Shown here: positions 16,262 through 23,320 of the stretch, in pieces
How the letters are laid out: each line of letters begins with the position of its first letter
Numbering within the stretch: the stretch's first letter is position 1
NCBI GenBank assembly: GCA_023415635.1
Contig: JAEZJV010000056.1
Location: 1 to 28,962, forward strand
From: Bacillota bacterium
Lineage (GTDB): Bacteria; Bacillota; Clostridia; Lachnospirales; Lachnospiraceae
Length of the DNA stretch: 28,962 bases
Reading direction: 5' to 3'
Program-made: the position numbers and the translations under genes
Notes under the pieces: generated by a model
Told to the model about the DNA's origin: nothing
The model's database searches: none
What the model saw: the letters and a program-made list of their open reading frames with translations, nothing else

Positions 16262-16625
16262 CTTGAGTTCACCCCCTTTCCAATGTGCAATCGGGAATAG
16301 AACAGATATTGAAAGTATCAGTATACTGATCTTTAATCTTTAAAAAACAGACATTCACACTATAGCATGTAACAATTAATTAATAAAAATGTAATAAAAC
16401 TTTGTTACGTAAATCATGCGGGAATCAGCTAGAACCATTGTAAAACAAGGGTATCGGCATTCGTCACTACAATAGAAACAGGTAGGTCCTGTGTCTGGCA
16501 CCAAGATTTGACTATTGAACCCTTGTAGTATCTATGTTACTGTAAGGAAGCAGCAGATAGACAACCTTAAGGAGTCGCCCCTTATTCAGGAAAACTCCTT
16601 AAGACACGCACTTAGGAGGTACAAA
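16262..16625 (+). other. Long leader and intergenic region before the CAP-domain gene
   Basis: These 364 bases hold no gene I can support. An upstream TTG at 16515 keeps the downstream frame open but lacks a ribosome site. The clear element is a perfect 10-bp inverted repeat, CTTAAGGAGT (16566-16575) and ACTCCTTAAG (16594-16603), with an 18-nt loop, ending 10 nt before the Shine-Dalgarno AGGAGG (16614-16619). A weaker 7-bp repeat, GTAACAA/TTGTTAC, lies at 16369-16408. I found no known riboswitch consensus by eye. No promoter is convincing; TTGACT at 16508 lacks a well-spaced -10. Confidence 0.4.
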
Positions 16626-17672
16626 ATGAAGAAAATATTTATAGCATCAGTATGTACACTAGGGTTGACACTATTGGGCGCAATTGGAAATTATCAAAAT
16701 GCTCAAGCAATATCGGACGAATTTAGTGTAGATAGATTTACTACAGACATAGAACAAAATGTTACGAATAATAATAATGCTTCATCACTTTTCCGCGCTA
16801 AAACAATGAGCATAGCTCAAAGCAGTAATAGCGAGACCAATAAGAATAAAGAGGTAAAAGTGGTATCGACTGTAGAGCCGAATAGGGTATATAAGAATGT
16901 AGACCTTTCTAACTGTAAGAGTCAGGAGGATGTTATCAAGACGCTAAAGGAGAATGGGGTGAAAGGAATTACCGCATCCAATATTAATGAGATTAAGGGT
17001 CTAGAGAACATTCTGGCATACATTAATAAATATTGCAAAAACAATACCGAGGTAACACCTACCAAGGCGCCGGTTTCAAACGATACACCAACGCCTACCA
17101 AGGCACCTGTTTCTAACGATACACCAACGCCTACCAAGGCGCCGGTTTCAAACGATACACCAACACCTACCAAGGCACCGGTTTCAAACGATACACCAAC
17201 ACCTACCAAGGTGCCGGTTTCAAACGATACGGGTACACCTACCAAGCCACCTGTTTCAAACGATACACCAACACCTACGAAAGCTCCTACTTCGGATTTA
17301 AGTAGCTATGCTGATCAGGTACTCAAGCTTGTTAATGAAGAACGGGCAAAGGAAGGATTGCCGGCGTTGACTACGAATAAGACCCTGCAATCGGCGGCAA
17401 ATAAGCGTGCACAGGAAATTGTACAGACCTTCTCCCACACAAGACCGAATGGAACAAGCTGCTTTACGGTGCTGGATGAGTTCGGGATTTCATACAGGAG
17501 TGCGGGTGAGAATATTGCTTACGGTCAGAAAACACCTGAGGCCGTTATGAACGCATGGATGAATTCCTCAGGACACAGAGCCAACATCCTGAAAGCAGGC
17601 TTTGGTAAAGTGGGGATTGGTGTATATAAGGTGAATGGAGTTCTCTACTGGACACAGGTATTTACGAACTAA
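16626..17672 (+). CDS. Secreted CAP/SCP-domain protein with threonine-proline repeat linker
   Basis: A 348-residue exported protein. It starts at ATG 16626, six bases after AGGAGG, and opens with a classic signal peptide (MKK, hydrophobic core, cleavage after NAQA at about 28). Residues 29-142 are polar, and 143-225 form a linker of six and a half 12-residue repeats (TPTKAPVSNDTP). The C-terminal 120 residues are a CAP domain (YkwD type) with the expected SHTRPNG, AGENIAYGQ and SSGHRANIL, including the two conserved His and the Glu of the cavity. Such bacterial proteins act outside the cell; their activity is poorly defined. There is no LPXTG anchor or cell-wall-binding repeat. It is a single gene with its own terminator. 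Confidence 0.9.
   Translation: MKKIFIASVCTLGLTLLGAIGNYQNAQAISDEFSVDRFTTDIEQNVTNNNNASSLFRAKTMSIAQSSNSETNKNKEVKVVSTVEPNRVYKNVDLSNCKSQEDVIKTLKENGVKGITASNINEIKGLENILAYINKYCKNNTEVTPTKAPVSNDTPTPTKAPVSNDTPTPTKAPVSNDTPTPTKAPVSNDTPTPTKVPVSNDTGTPTKPPVSNDTPTPTKAPTSDLSSYADQVLKLVNEERAKEGLPALTTNKTLQSAANKRAQEIVQTFSHTRPNGTSCFTVLDEFGISYRSAGENIAYGQKTPEAVMNAWMNSSGHRANILKAGFGKVGIGVYKVNGVLYWTQVFTN
17055..17300 (+). repeat. 36-bp in-frame tandem repeat (about 6.8 copies)
   Basis: Six full units of 36 bp start at 17055, 17091, 17127, 17163, 17199 and 17235, with a partial seventh at 17271-17300. Each encodes TPTK-x-PVSND-T-x. Most differences between units are silent third-base changes. Units five and six carry amino-acid changes (Val or Pro for Ala; Gly for Pro). 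The high identity predicts copy-number variation between strains. The opposite strand also stays open because of the repeat, but this is a by-product. Confidence 0.93.
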
Positions 17673-17713
17673 ATACATTTACAATTACAATTATTGATTT
17701 AATTGATAACATG

Positions 17714-17748
17714 GAAGCAGCAGGACCATCACCGGTTCTGCTGCTTTC
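17714..17748 (+). terminator. Terminator after the CAP-domain gene
   Basis: A stem of about 14 bp with G-U pairs (17714-17727 pairing with 17734-17747, core AAGCAGCAG) and a 6-nt loop is followed by the short T-rich tail TTTCTCT. It lies 41 nt beyond the stop codon. The tail is weak. Confidence 0.65.
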
Positions 17749-17836
17749 TCTACTCAGGAGATATGAATTGCTGAGGATACTTTTACAGCTGATACAATAT
17801 AATTAGAATAAAGAGATAGATATGAGAGGGATAAAG

Positions 17837-18547
17837 ATGCCGGAAAATCAGACCCCGAAGGAAGAACGTTACAAAGATTTCTTTGAAAACCACTGTGAGA
17901 TTACATGGTCAGAAGCAGTCACCTTAGTCAATATTGGACTGGATCGGGAATTCTATACGGAGGTTACCCGGATTAGAATACCGGATAAGATATCGGTATT
18001 GGTGAATAAGTACCGCCAGCTTCCCTTGGACTATATACCGACTGATTTGGAACGAATCTGCCCTGATTTCGCTGATGGAGAGCTTATGCTGAGAAGGGAA
18101 GCCAGAATAGCCTTTGAAGCCATGTGTCTAGGAGCGCTTCGGGAGAAGATTGTACTTCGTGCGATTTCAACTTTTAGAAGCTATTCGTATCAAAATCAGG
18201 TTTATTATCGGAACTGGTTACCTACGATATCTTTGGAACAGTATCAGAAGGAGCGCGACAAGGTTTCGGCACGCGCAGGCTTCAGTGAACATCAGACGGG
18301 CCTGGCGGTAGATATCAACGAACTAGAGCAGACCTTTGAGATAACACCGGAGAGTCAATGGCTGGTAGAAAATGCCTGCCAATATGGGTTTCTGTTAAGA
18401 TACCCCAAAGGAAAGGAATGGATTACAGGATATGATTTTGAGCCCTGGCATTATAGATATATGGGTAAGGAACTTGCTGAAAAGGTATTCTTAAGCCGAT
18501 TAACCTATGATGAGTATTATGCCAGAAATCTTGAAACATTAAATTGA
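17837..18547 (+). CDS. M15-family D-alanyl-D-alanine carboxypeptidase (VanY-like)
   Basis: A zinc peptidase of the VanY/DacB-type M15B family that trims the terminal D-Ala from peptidoglycan precursors. The zinc and catalytic residues are all present in the 236-residue form: H152 and D159 in GFSEHQTGLAVDIN, E202 and H205 in FEPWHYRYMG, and the substrate-side STFRSYSYQ upstream. I chose ATG 17837 because GAGGG (17826-17830) is six bases before it; ATG 17822 is in frame but has a poor site. Unusually, no signal peptide or membrane anchor is visible and the N-terminus is acidic, so export is unclear. It has a TATAAT at 17798-17803 with a weak -35, and a terminator follows. Confidence 0.85.
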   Translation: MPENQTPKEERYKDFFENHCEITWSEAVTLVNIGLDREFYTEVTRIRIPDKISVLVNKYRQLPLDYIPTDLERICPDFADGELMLRREARIAFEAMCLGALREKIVLRAISTFRSYSYQNQVYYRNWLPTISLEQYQKERDKVSARAGFSEHQTGLAVDINELEQTFEITPESQWLVENACQYGFLLRYPKGKEWITGYDFEPWHYRYMGKELAEKVFLSRLTYDEYYARNLETLN

Positions 18548-18555
18548 GATACAAT

Positions 18556-18595
18556 AGGCAGTAACCTTCGCAGCTGCAGGCATACTGCCTTTTTA
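18556..18595 (+). terminator. Terminator after the M15 peptidase gene
   Basis: A perfect 8-bp stem, AGGCAGTA (18556-18563) with TACTGCCT (18583-18590), encloses a loop that itself contains the palindrome GCAGCTGC, and is followed by TTTTT. Confidence 0.75.
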
Positions 18596-18678
18596 CTGTT
18601 TATATCATAATAATTCATGCTTTCTTACTTCTTGTGGAATGGAAGTGGAAGAAGTAAAGGTACTTGCAGCTCTTATTA

Positions 18679-19491
18679 TTATACATCCATGCGCGGTCTT
18701 GTGGGATTGCAGTCAGGCTTTCGGACAGTATCTGTCGTCTGTGAAAGCTTCCATAAATAATAGCATTCTTCCCGGGACATATGGTCGGCCATAAGGGGCA
18801 TCAGAGTTCCAAGTACCTTTTTATCCGTCTTTTGATCACGTAAGGTATCCAAAAATTCGGTAAAATTTCTGATTGCTGTGGCAGCCTGGTCGTTCAGTCG
18901 ATTCAGCGAAGGGAAGCTGATAAGCTGTGTCCGAAGATATCCATTCATGATCAGAGCCTTCGAATATAGATCTTCAAATTGAAGCTCATACCGACTGGAC
19001 AAATCAATCAGATCCTTTTCAATAGGATCCAGCTCTGCTGCTATAGAAGCTGAATGACCTATGGCATCGGAAAGCCAGAGCATATGATAGTGGAGAGGAT
19101 GGAGCAGAATAGGCCTTCCCTCTTGTAAGGCAGCCAGCAGCTGAAGATACTCCTCCAGCTCATTTAGCATGTCATTGTAGAAGGTGGAAGGCAGATGGGT
19201 CTTCAAATCCGATGCCAGTGACATGGCTAGAAGCTCTAATTTGAAATCTCTGAAGCGGTGGACCTCATTATAGGTTTTATTCAACAGCTCTTCCATCTCC
19301 TGAGCAGATAGTGTATTATGTATTTCGTTGAGAAAATCATCAAATATCAGGATGAACTGCTGCGCTGTCATTAGGTATTCTGATTCGATCGGTGCAAGGG
19401 AAAAGAATATAAATCGAGCATGATCCCCCATGATTTGCAGCCAGAAGCGATTTTCCTCCAGAATAGTATCAGGATAAGGCATGGTATCCAA
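18679..19491 (-). CDS. DUF2935 family protein (ferritin-like/helical, possible di-metal site)
   Basis: A 271-residue all-helical protein that fits the DUF2935 family. It has two related halves. Blocks of interest are EENRFWLQIMGDHARFI, HPLHYHMLWLSDAIGHS and LMADHMSREECYYLWKL, where spaced Glu and His residues could bind two metal ions as in ferritin-like or hemerythrin-like bundles; this is inference. I prefer the TTG start at 19491 because GGAGGT (plus-strand 19498-19503) lies exactly six bases before it; the frame extends to TTG 19524, and ATG 19482 is the next option. It is downstream of the YitT gene on the same strand, 77 nt away, with a TATAAT in between, so it may be transcribed both ways. 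The function is unknown. Confidence 0.8.
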   Translation of the reverse strand: MDTMPYPDTILEENRFWLQIMGDHARFIFFSLAPIESEYLMTAQQFILIFDDFLNEIHNTLSAQEMEELLNKTYNEVHRFRDFKLELLAMSLASDLKTHLPSTFYNDMLNELEEYLQLLAALQEGRPILLHPLHYHMLWLSDAIGHSASIAAELDPIEKDLIDLSSRYELQFEDLYSKALIMNGYLRTQLISFPSLNRLNDQAATAIRNFTEFLDTLRDQKTDKKVLGTLMPLMADHMSREECYYLWKLSQTTDTVRKPDCNPTRPRMDV

Positions 19492-19568
19492 GATCATACC
19501 TCCGGGCAATACATTATTATCCAATATATGCTTATTTATTATAAAATAGTATTTTTGAAGGCATAGAA

Positions 19569-20429
19569 TTACGCTCGAAAGCCCCGGCCGATGATTTCAC
19601 TGGTATTGGTAATCAGAAGGAATGCACCGGGATCAACCTGTTTAATATGTTTTCGGAGCAGGACAGACTGTGAACGGTTCATTACGGCAAGGATGATTGT
19701 CTTATTTCTTTCTGTAAAGGCCCCCTTGGCATCGAATACAGTCGCACTGCGGTGCAGTTCGTTCAGTATGTAATCACAGATAGGCTTCGGGGTTTCACAG
19801 ATAATCGTGAAATATTTGCTCAGCTTCAGATTCTCGATAACATTATCAACCAGAGTAGATTTAAGCAACAGTCCCAATATGGAGAACAGACCTGTGGTAA
19901 TACCGAATACAGGAAAAACGGCTACAGTAAGCAGGAAATCGGTAATCAGAAGAGAACGGCCAATATCGATACTAGTATATTTCTTGAGCAGCATTGCAAT
20001 AATATCGGTGCCTCCGGTGGATGCACCAATATTGAAAAGAAGTGCGGCACCAATGGAGGGCAGAATAACAGCAAAGGCCAGCTCGAGAGCTGGTTGATTG
20101 GTCAGAGGTCCATCTATTGGAACGATGTGCTCCAGCAGCTTTAGTGACAGAGAGAGCAAAAGACTACCATAGACAGTACGGTTGCCGAAGCTTCTACCAA
20201 GAAACAGATAACCCACCAATAAAAGAATACAGTTGATAACCAATACAATGGTACCGGAGCTGATACCGCCGGGGATCAGCTTGCTTAGGATGATGGCAAT
20301 ACCTGTTACGCCACCGATAGAAAAATTATTAGGAAATTTAAAAAAATAAACACCAATCACTACTAATATTACTCCGGTAGTAATCAAGGCATAATCTTTC
20401 AACTTCTGTAAAAAAGCGTTTTTTAGCAA
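19569..20429 (-). CDS. YitT family membrane protein (DUF161 + DUF2179)
   Basis: A 286-residue membrane protein. Residues 10-200 hold about five or six hydrophobic segments with the family words KFPNNFSIGGVTGIAIIL (about 31-48) and FNIGASTGGTDIIAMLLKK (about 131-149). Residues 205-286 form the soluble DUF2179 domain (YFTIICETPKPICDYIL ... GAFTERNKTIILAVMNR). Transport is suspected for the family, but no substrate is established. The start is TTG at 20429, preceded by AGGAGGAGG. Its promoter on the minus strand is good (see 20467-20495). It is divergent from the small transcript beginning near 20547. Confidence 0.9.
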   Translation of the reverse strand: MLKNAFLQKLKDYALITTGVILVVIGVYFFKFPNNFSIGGVTGIAIILSKLIPGGISSGTIVLVINCILLLVGYLFLGRSFGNRTVYGSLLLSLSLKLLEHIVPIDGPLTNQPALELAFAVILPSIGAALLFNIGASTGGTDIIAMLLKKYTSIDIGRSLLITDFLLTVAVFPVFGITTGLFSILGLLLKSTLVDNVIENLKLSKYFTIICETPKPICDYILNELHRSATVFDAKGAFTERNKTIILAVMNRSQSVLLRKHIKQVDPGAFLLITNTSEIIGRGFRA

Positions 20430-20466
20430 TTGAAGAAACCTCCTCCTATATTATTTATCTTAGAAA

Positions 20467-20495
20467 ATTATGATATCATATTGGTAAAAAGTCAA
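20467..20495 (-). promoter_or_regulatory. Promoter for the YitT gene
   Basis: Read on the minus strand: TTGACT (plus 20490-20495), a 17-bp spacer, then CATAAT (plus 20467-20472), each matching five of six consensus positions. A perfect 12-bp palindrome TATGATATCATA (20469-20480) overlaps the -10 and could be an operator. Confidence 0.7.
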
Positions 20496-20511
20496 GCAGG
20501 TAAGAAAGCTG

Positions 20512-20540
20512 TTGCAATTAACAAAATTATCTATTATAAT
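20512..20540 (+). promoter_or_regulatory. Strong promoter for a small transcript
   Basis: TTGCAA (20512-20517), a 17-bp spacer and perfect TATAAT (20535-20540). The start of transcription is expected near 20547. It is divergent from the YitT promoter, with 16 bp between the two -35 boxes. Confidence 0.72.
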
Positions 20541-20546
20541 GACTGT

Positions 20547-20753
20547 GTATTAAATATTACAAAGTGCAACCAGATGCATGAAAGGAGTTGTTTTAATGTC
20601 AGAATTCAAATCGGTGGTTTCAGACTAAAACTTCATATTGGGCAGGAAACGGAGAGGGATGTAAGGAAGACATTCCTGTTATCGTGATGCCGTCTAGGTA
20701 ACCTTTCGTGAAAACTATGTTTTATAGTGGCACACCTCAGGTGTGTTATTTTT
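20547..20753 (+). ncRNA. Candidate small transcript (sRNA or broken small-peptide gene)
   Basis: A stretch of about 207 nt lies between a strong promoter (20512-20540) and a terminator (20731-20753), with no long reading frame. It contains an excellent ribosome site (AAAGGAG, 20581-20587) before ATG 20596, which opens a 10-codon frame (MSEFKSVVSD). Moving one base forward at the end of that frame continues for about 25 codons (TKTSYWAGNGEGCKEDIPVI and on) to TAA at 20699-20701. So it may be a frameshifted small-peptide gene, a regulatory RNA with a short frame, or a leader. Small hairpins are visible (AGGAA-GACA-TTCCT near 20665; ACTAT/ATAGT at 20714-20728). I recognise no RNA family. Confidence 0.4.
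20731..20753 (+). terminator. Terminator of the small transcript
   Basis: Stem CACAC(CT)/(AG)GTGTG at 20731-20745 with a tiny loop, followed by TTATTTTT. It would end the transcript that begins near 20547. The rest of 20754-20924 holds only a weak 44-codon frame (20843-20977) that overlaps the next gene. Confidence 0.65.
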
Positions 20754-20924
20754 ATGTCCGTATAAAACAGCTTATTTCAGGCAGGCTGCTTTATGCGGTA
20801 TTTTTATGCCCAAAAACGATATCAGAAAGGATGGGATGAATAATGAAGGAGAGCATTGTTAGGAGTTTAGATTGGTATAAAAACGGTTTAATTTATGGAT
20901 TACGATATGATATGGAGGATTATT

Positions 20925-21998
20925 ATGATCAATTTAAAGAATTTTGGTTTTCCCGAACAATACGAAGGAGAAGGTAAGGCAGAGGGCTGCATTCCTGCCA
21001 GAGTGACGGAAGTTCATAGGGAGATATATAAGGTGGTTTCGGAAAAAGGAGAGTGTAACGCCCGAATTAAGGGGGCCTTCTATAAAGATATAGATGTGGT
21101 GGATGACTTTCCTGCGGTTGGAGATTTTGTATTGCTGCAACACAATGAGCAGGGAGATTCAAGAATTATGAAGGTGTTACCCAGAAGATCAAAATTTTCC
21201 CGACCGGATTTTTCAGGACATAGTGGAGGATATGTCAAGACAGTTTTAGAGCAGGTTGTGGCAGCTAATTTTGATTATGTATTTATTTTGGCATCCCTCA
21301 ATTATGATTTCAATGTCAACCGCATAATGCGTTACATAACAGTAGCGTGGGAAAGCGGAGGAACTCCGGTAGTATTATTGACAAAAGCAGACCTGGTGGG
21401 GGATTATTCAAAAATGCTGAAGGAAGTCCGGTCACAGGCTATTGGAGTGGATGTCCATGTCATCAGTGCGGTAATGGGAGATGGACTAAAAGATTTAAGT
21501 CCCTACTTAAAGTCAGGAAAGACGATAGTGTTCCTTGGGTCCTCAGGAGTTGGTAAGTCCACGCTGGTGAATGCCTTGGCAGGTGAGGAGCTGATGCATG
21601 TAAATGCTATTCGTCAGGAGGACAGTAAGGGAAGACATACAACCACCCATCGACAGTTACTAATGCTGAAGAACGGTGTGATGATTATTGATACTCCCGG
21701 CATGAGAGAGCTTGGAATGTGGGATATTGGAGAAGGGCTTGGTGATGCCTTTTCCGATGTGGAGGAGTTGTTTTGTCAATGCCGTTTTTCTGACTGTACT
21801 CATAAGAGTGAACCGGGCTGTGCTGTTCTTTCTGCTCTGGAGAACCATACCCTGGAGCACTCCAGATGGAAAAACTACCTTCAACTAAAGAATGAAGCGA
21901 GATTCACTGAGGATAAATCTTCATATCTCAGGGAAAGAAGGAATTTCTTCAAAAAACTTGAGAAGAGTAACCGCGTCGGGCAAAGAGGAAAAAGATGA
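20925..21998 (+). CDS. rsgA: Ribosome small-subunit-dependent GTPase A
   Basis: A circularly permuted GTPase that helps late maturation of the 30S subunit. At 357 residues it is near the E. coli length. An N-terminal OB-fold (about 20-95) binds the ribosome. The G motifs appear in permuted order: G4 TKAD (153-156), G1 GSSGVGKST (205-213, K211) and G3 DTPGM (from D256), with a switch-I-like GRHTTTHRQL in between. A zinc-binding knot follows with C286, C291, H293 and C299 (QCRFSDCTHKSEPGC). The start ATG 20925 has GGAGG six bases upstream; the in-frame ATG 20895 lacks one. It is a single gene, closed by a terminator at 22053-22098. Confidence 0.95.
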   Translation: MINLKNFGFPEQYEGEGKAEGCIPARVTEVHREIYKVVSEKGECNARIKGAFYKDIDVVDDFPAVGDFVLLQHNEQGDSRIMKVLPRRSKFSRPDFSGHSGGYVKTVLEQVVAANFDYVFILASLNYDFNVNRIMRYITVAWESGGTPVVLLTKADLVGDYSKMLKEVRSQAIGVDVHVISAVMGDGLKDLSPYLKSGKTIVFLGSSGVGKSTLVNALAGEELMHVNAIRQEDSKGRHTTTHRQLLMLKNGVMIIDTPGMRELGMWDIGEGLGDAFSDVEELFCQCRFSDCTHKSEPGCAVLSALENHTLEHSRWKNYLQLKNEARFTEDKSSYLRERRNFFKKLEKSNRVGQRGKR

Positions 21999-22052
21999 GA
22001 TAGTACATAAAATAATGTGCAGAATAATATAAAGTAGTTTTTTGCGTAAAAG

Positions 22053-22098
22053 AAGAGGTCCTGACATGATGAATTTCCATCAGAGCAGGACCTCTTTT
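22053..22098 (+). terminator. Terminator after rsgA
   Basis: An 11-bp perfect stem, AAGAGGTCCTG (22053-22063) with CAGGACCTCTT (22086-22096), encloses a 22-nt loop that can extend the stem through TGATG/CATCA, and is followed by TTTT. Confidence 0.85.
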
Positions 22099-22181
22099 AT
22101 AAATTGGGTTTAAATACACCAAAATAGGGAAAAGCTTATGTTGTATTTATATGTGATGTTTTAAGGAAAGAGGGCAAGAGA

Positions 22182-23039
22182 ATGTTTATTAGGAACTATA
22201 GTGAAGCAGGTTTATTCCTTAAGGATTTTGAGGAACATTTACGAAAAAATGAGGCAGTCAGCCAGTTGCTTCTCTATCCGGCATATAACAGTCTTTCCTC
22301 TGCGGAAAAGGGGAAGGAGCTTTATGGAGCGGTGCTAGAGGGTCAGGAGCCTTTATTGCTATTTTGCAATAAGTACGGATACAACCTGATACTTTTATCG
22401 TTACAACAGGCACATTCTTTAAATGCCGCAATCACCCTGGCTGATTTCTTTAGCAGCAGCCATACAGCGATAACCGGAATTACAGGTCGCCAGGAGCTTT
22501 GTCAGAGTTTTATTAATCAATATAAAATGCAGGTTCAGTGTAACTTCCTTAAGAAGCAGGAAAGGGATATTATGGAAATCAGACAGGTAAAGGAGCTGAA
22601 GTCTACTCCGGGGCAGCAAAGACTTGCAGCTTCTACGGATACTAAGCTAGTAGTTGATTGGATGCTGCGGTTTCAGATGGAAGCAGAGATGAGTGAATTG
22701 GATTACGAGGAGGCATTGATCAAGGCATCCAAATTGGTGGAAGAGAAGAAGCTGTATTTGTATGAGAATGAAGTAGGAGATACCGTATCTATGGCGGCAA
22801 TCTGCAGAAAGCTGCTGAGTGGTATTATGATTACTTATATATATACGCCGGAGGAATACCGGGGAAAGGGATATGCCGCATCGAATATATATTATTTAAG
22901 CAAATTTCTTTTGGGACAGGGCTATGAATTTTGTACCTTGATGGCTGACAAAAAGAATACTCAGTTAAATCAGGCATTTGAAATGGTGGGATACCATACA
23001 CTTGAGGATGTCCATGAATATATGCTATTGCAGCCGTAG
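22182..23039 (+). CDS. GNAT-family N-acetyltransferase
   Basis: A 285-residue acetyltransferase by fold. The GNAT domain is C-terminal (about 150-285) with the acetyl-CoA-binding motif YTPEEYRGKGYAASN (about 227-241) and the following GYEFCTLMADKKNTQLNQAF, the typical beta5/alpha4 block with Asn. The N-terminal half is a second, weakly related domain, as in two-domain GNAT proteins, and probably selects the substrate, which is unknown. It is a lone gene with an AGAGGG-type ribosome site, located between the rsgA terminator and a 280-nt gap. The gap (23040-23320) contains only the promoter region of the next gene. Confidence 0.85.
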   Translation: MFIRNYSEAGLFLKDFEEHLRKNEAVSQLLLYPAYNSLSSAEKGKELYGAVLEGQEPLLLFCNKYGYNLILLSLQQAHSLNAAITLADFFSSSHTAITGITGRQELCQSFINQYKMQVQCNFLKKQERDIMEIRQVKELKSTPGQQRLAASTDTKLVVDWMLRFQMEAEMSELDYEEALIKASKLVEEKKLYLYENEVGDTVSMAAICRKLLSGIMITYIYTPEEYRGKGYAASNIYYLSKFLLGQGYEFCTLMADKKNTQLNQAFEMVGYHTLEDVHEYMLLQP

Positions 23040-23229
23040 GGTGCTCTGTCAGCTATGGATAAGAAACACAGAAAGTGATCAAAGGCCGGCTGTTTTGCTT
23101 TGCGGAAATAGGCGGCTTTTAAAAACTCATAAGTGCATGCTTCGTAAATATACGTTTATCAGACATATTTGTAAGTAAGCTTCATATAATGTATGCAAAA
23201 CAGGCATGAAGGAATATACGATGTAAGTC

Positions 23230-23272
23230 ATGTCTGCATTAGACATCATTGTTATCTTGCATTTGCTATAAT
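23230..23272 (+). promoter_or_regulatory. Promoter and operator-like repeat before the oxidoreductase gene
   Basis: A perfect TATAAT stands at 23267-23272, 49 nt before the gene; no well-spaced -35 is evident. A perfect inverted repeat, ATGTCT-GCATT-AGACAT (23230-23246), ends 20 bp upstream of the -10, where an activator or repressor might bind. A weak -35 suggests activator dependence. Confidence 0.42.
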
Positions 23273-23320
23273 CAGATAGTACAATATAGTAAGAGTCATG
23301 ATTAGAAAGGAGAATTTGCT

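Noticed and set aside
16541..16552. Word TAAGGAAGCAGC resembling the SRP RNA tip, near TTGAACCC
   Set aside because: The matching 5' strand (GTCAGGTCCGGAA type) is missing and no closing stem forms around it, so I do not call an SRP RNA.
16922..17245. Minus-strand open frame of 107 codons rich in GVGVSFETGALV
   Set aside because: It is the complement of the 36-bp tandem repeat; a repeat with a length divisible by three keeps other frames open. No ribosome site or promoter.
20430..20687. 85-codon plus-strand frame starting TTG at 20430
   Set aside because: Its start lies in the antisense of the YitT ribosome site and has no site of its own; it crosses both divergent promoters. The region is better explained as promoters plus a small transcript.
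20596..20701. Possible lasso-type core (Gly followed by Glu/Asp at ring-forming distance) in the frame-shifted peptide
   Set aside because: There are no processing enzymes nearby and the frame needs a shift; the resemblance is too loose to call a RiPP.
22978..23178. 66-codon frame overlapping the end of the GNAT gene
   Set aside because: It is out of frame inside the acetyltransferase gene for its first third, has no ribosome site, and has unusual Cys/Trp-rich composition.
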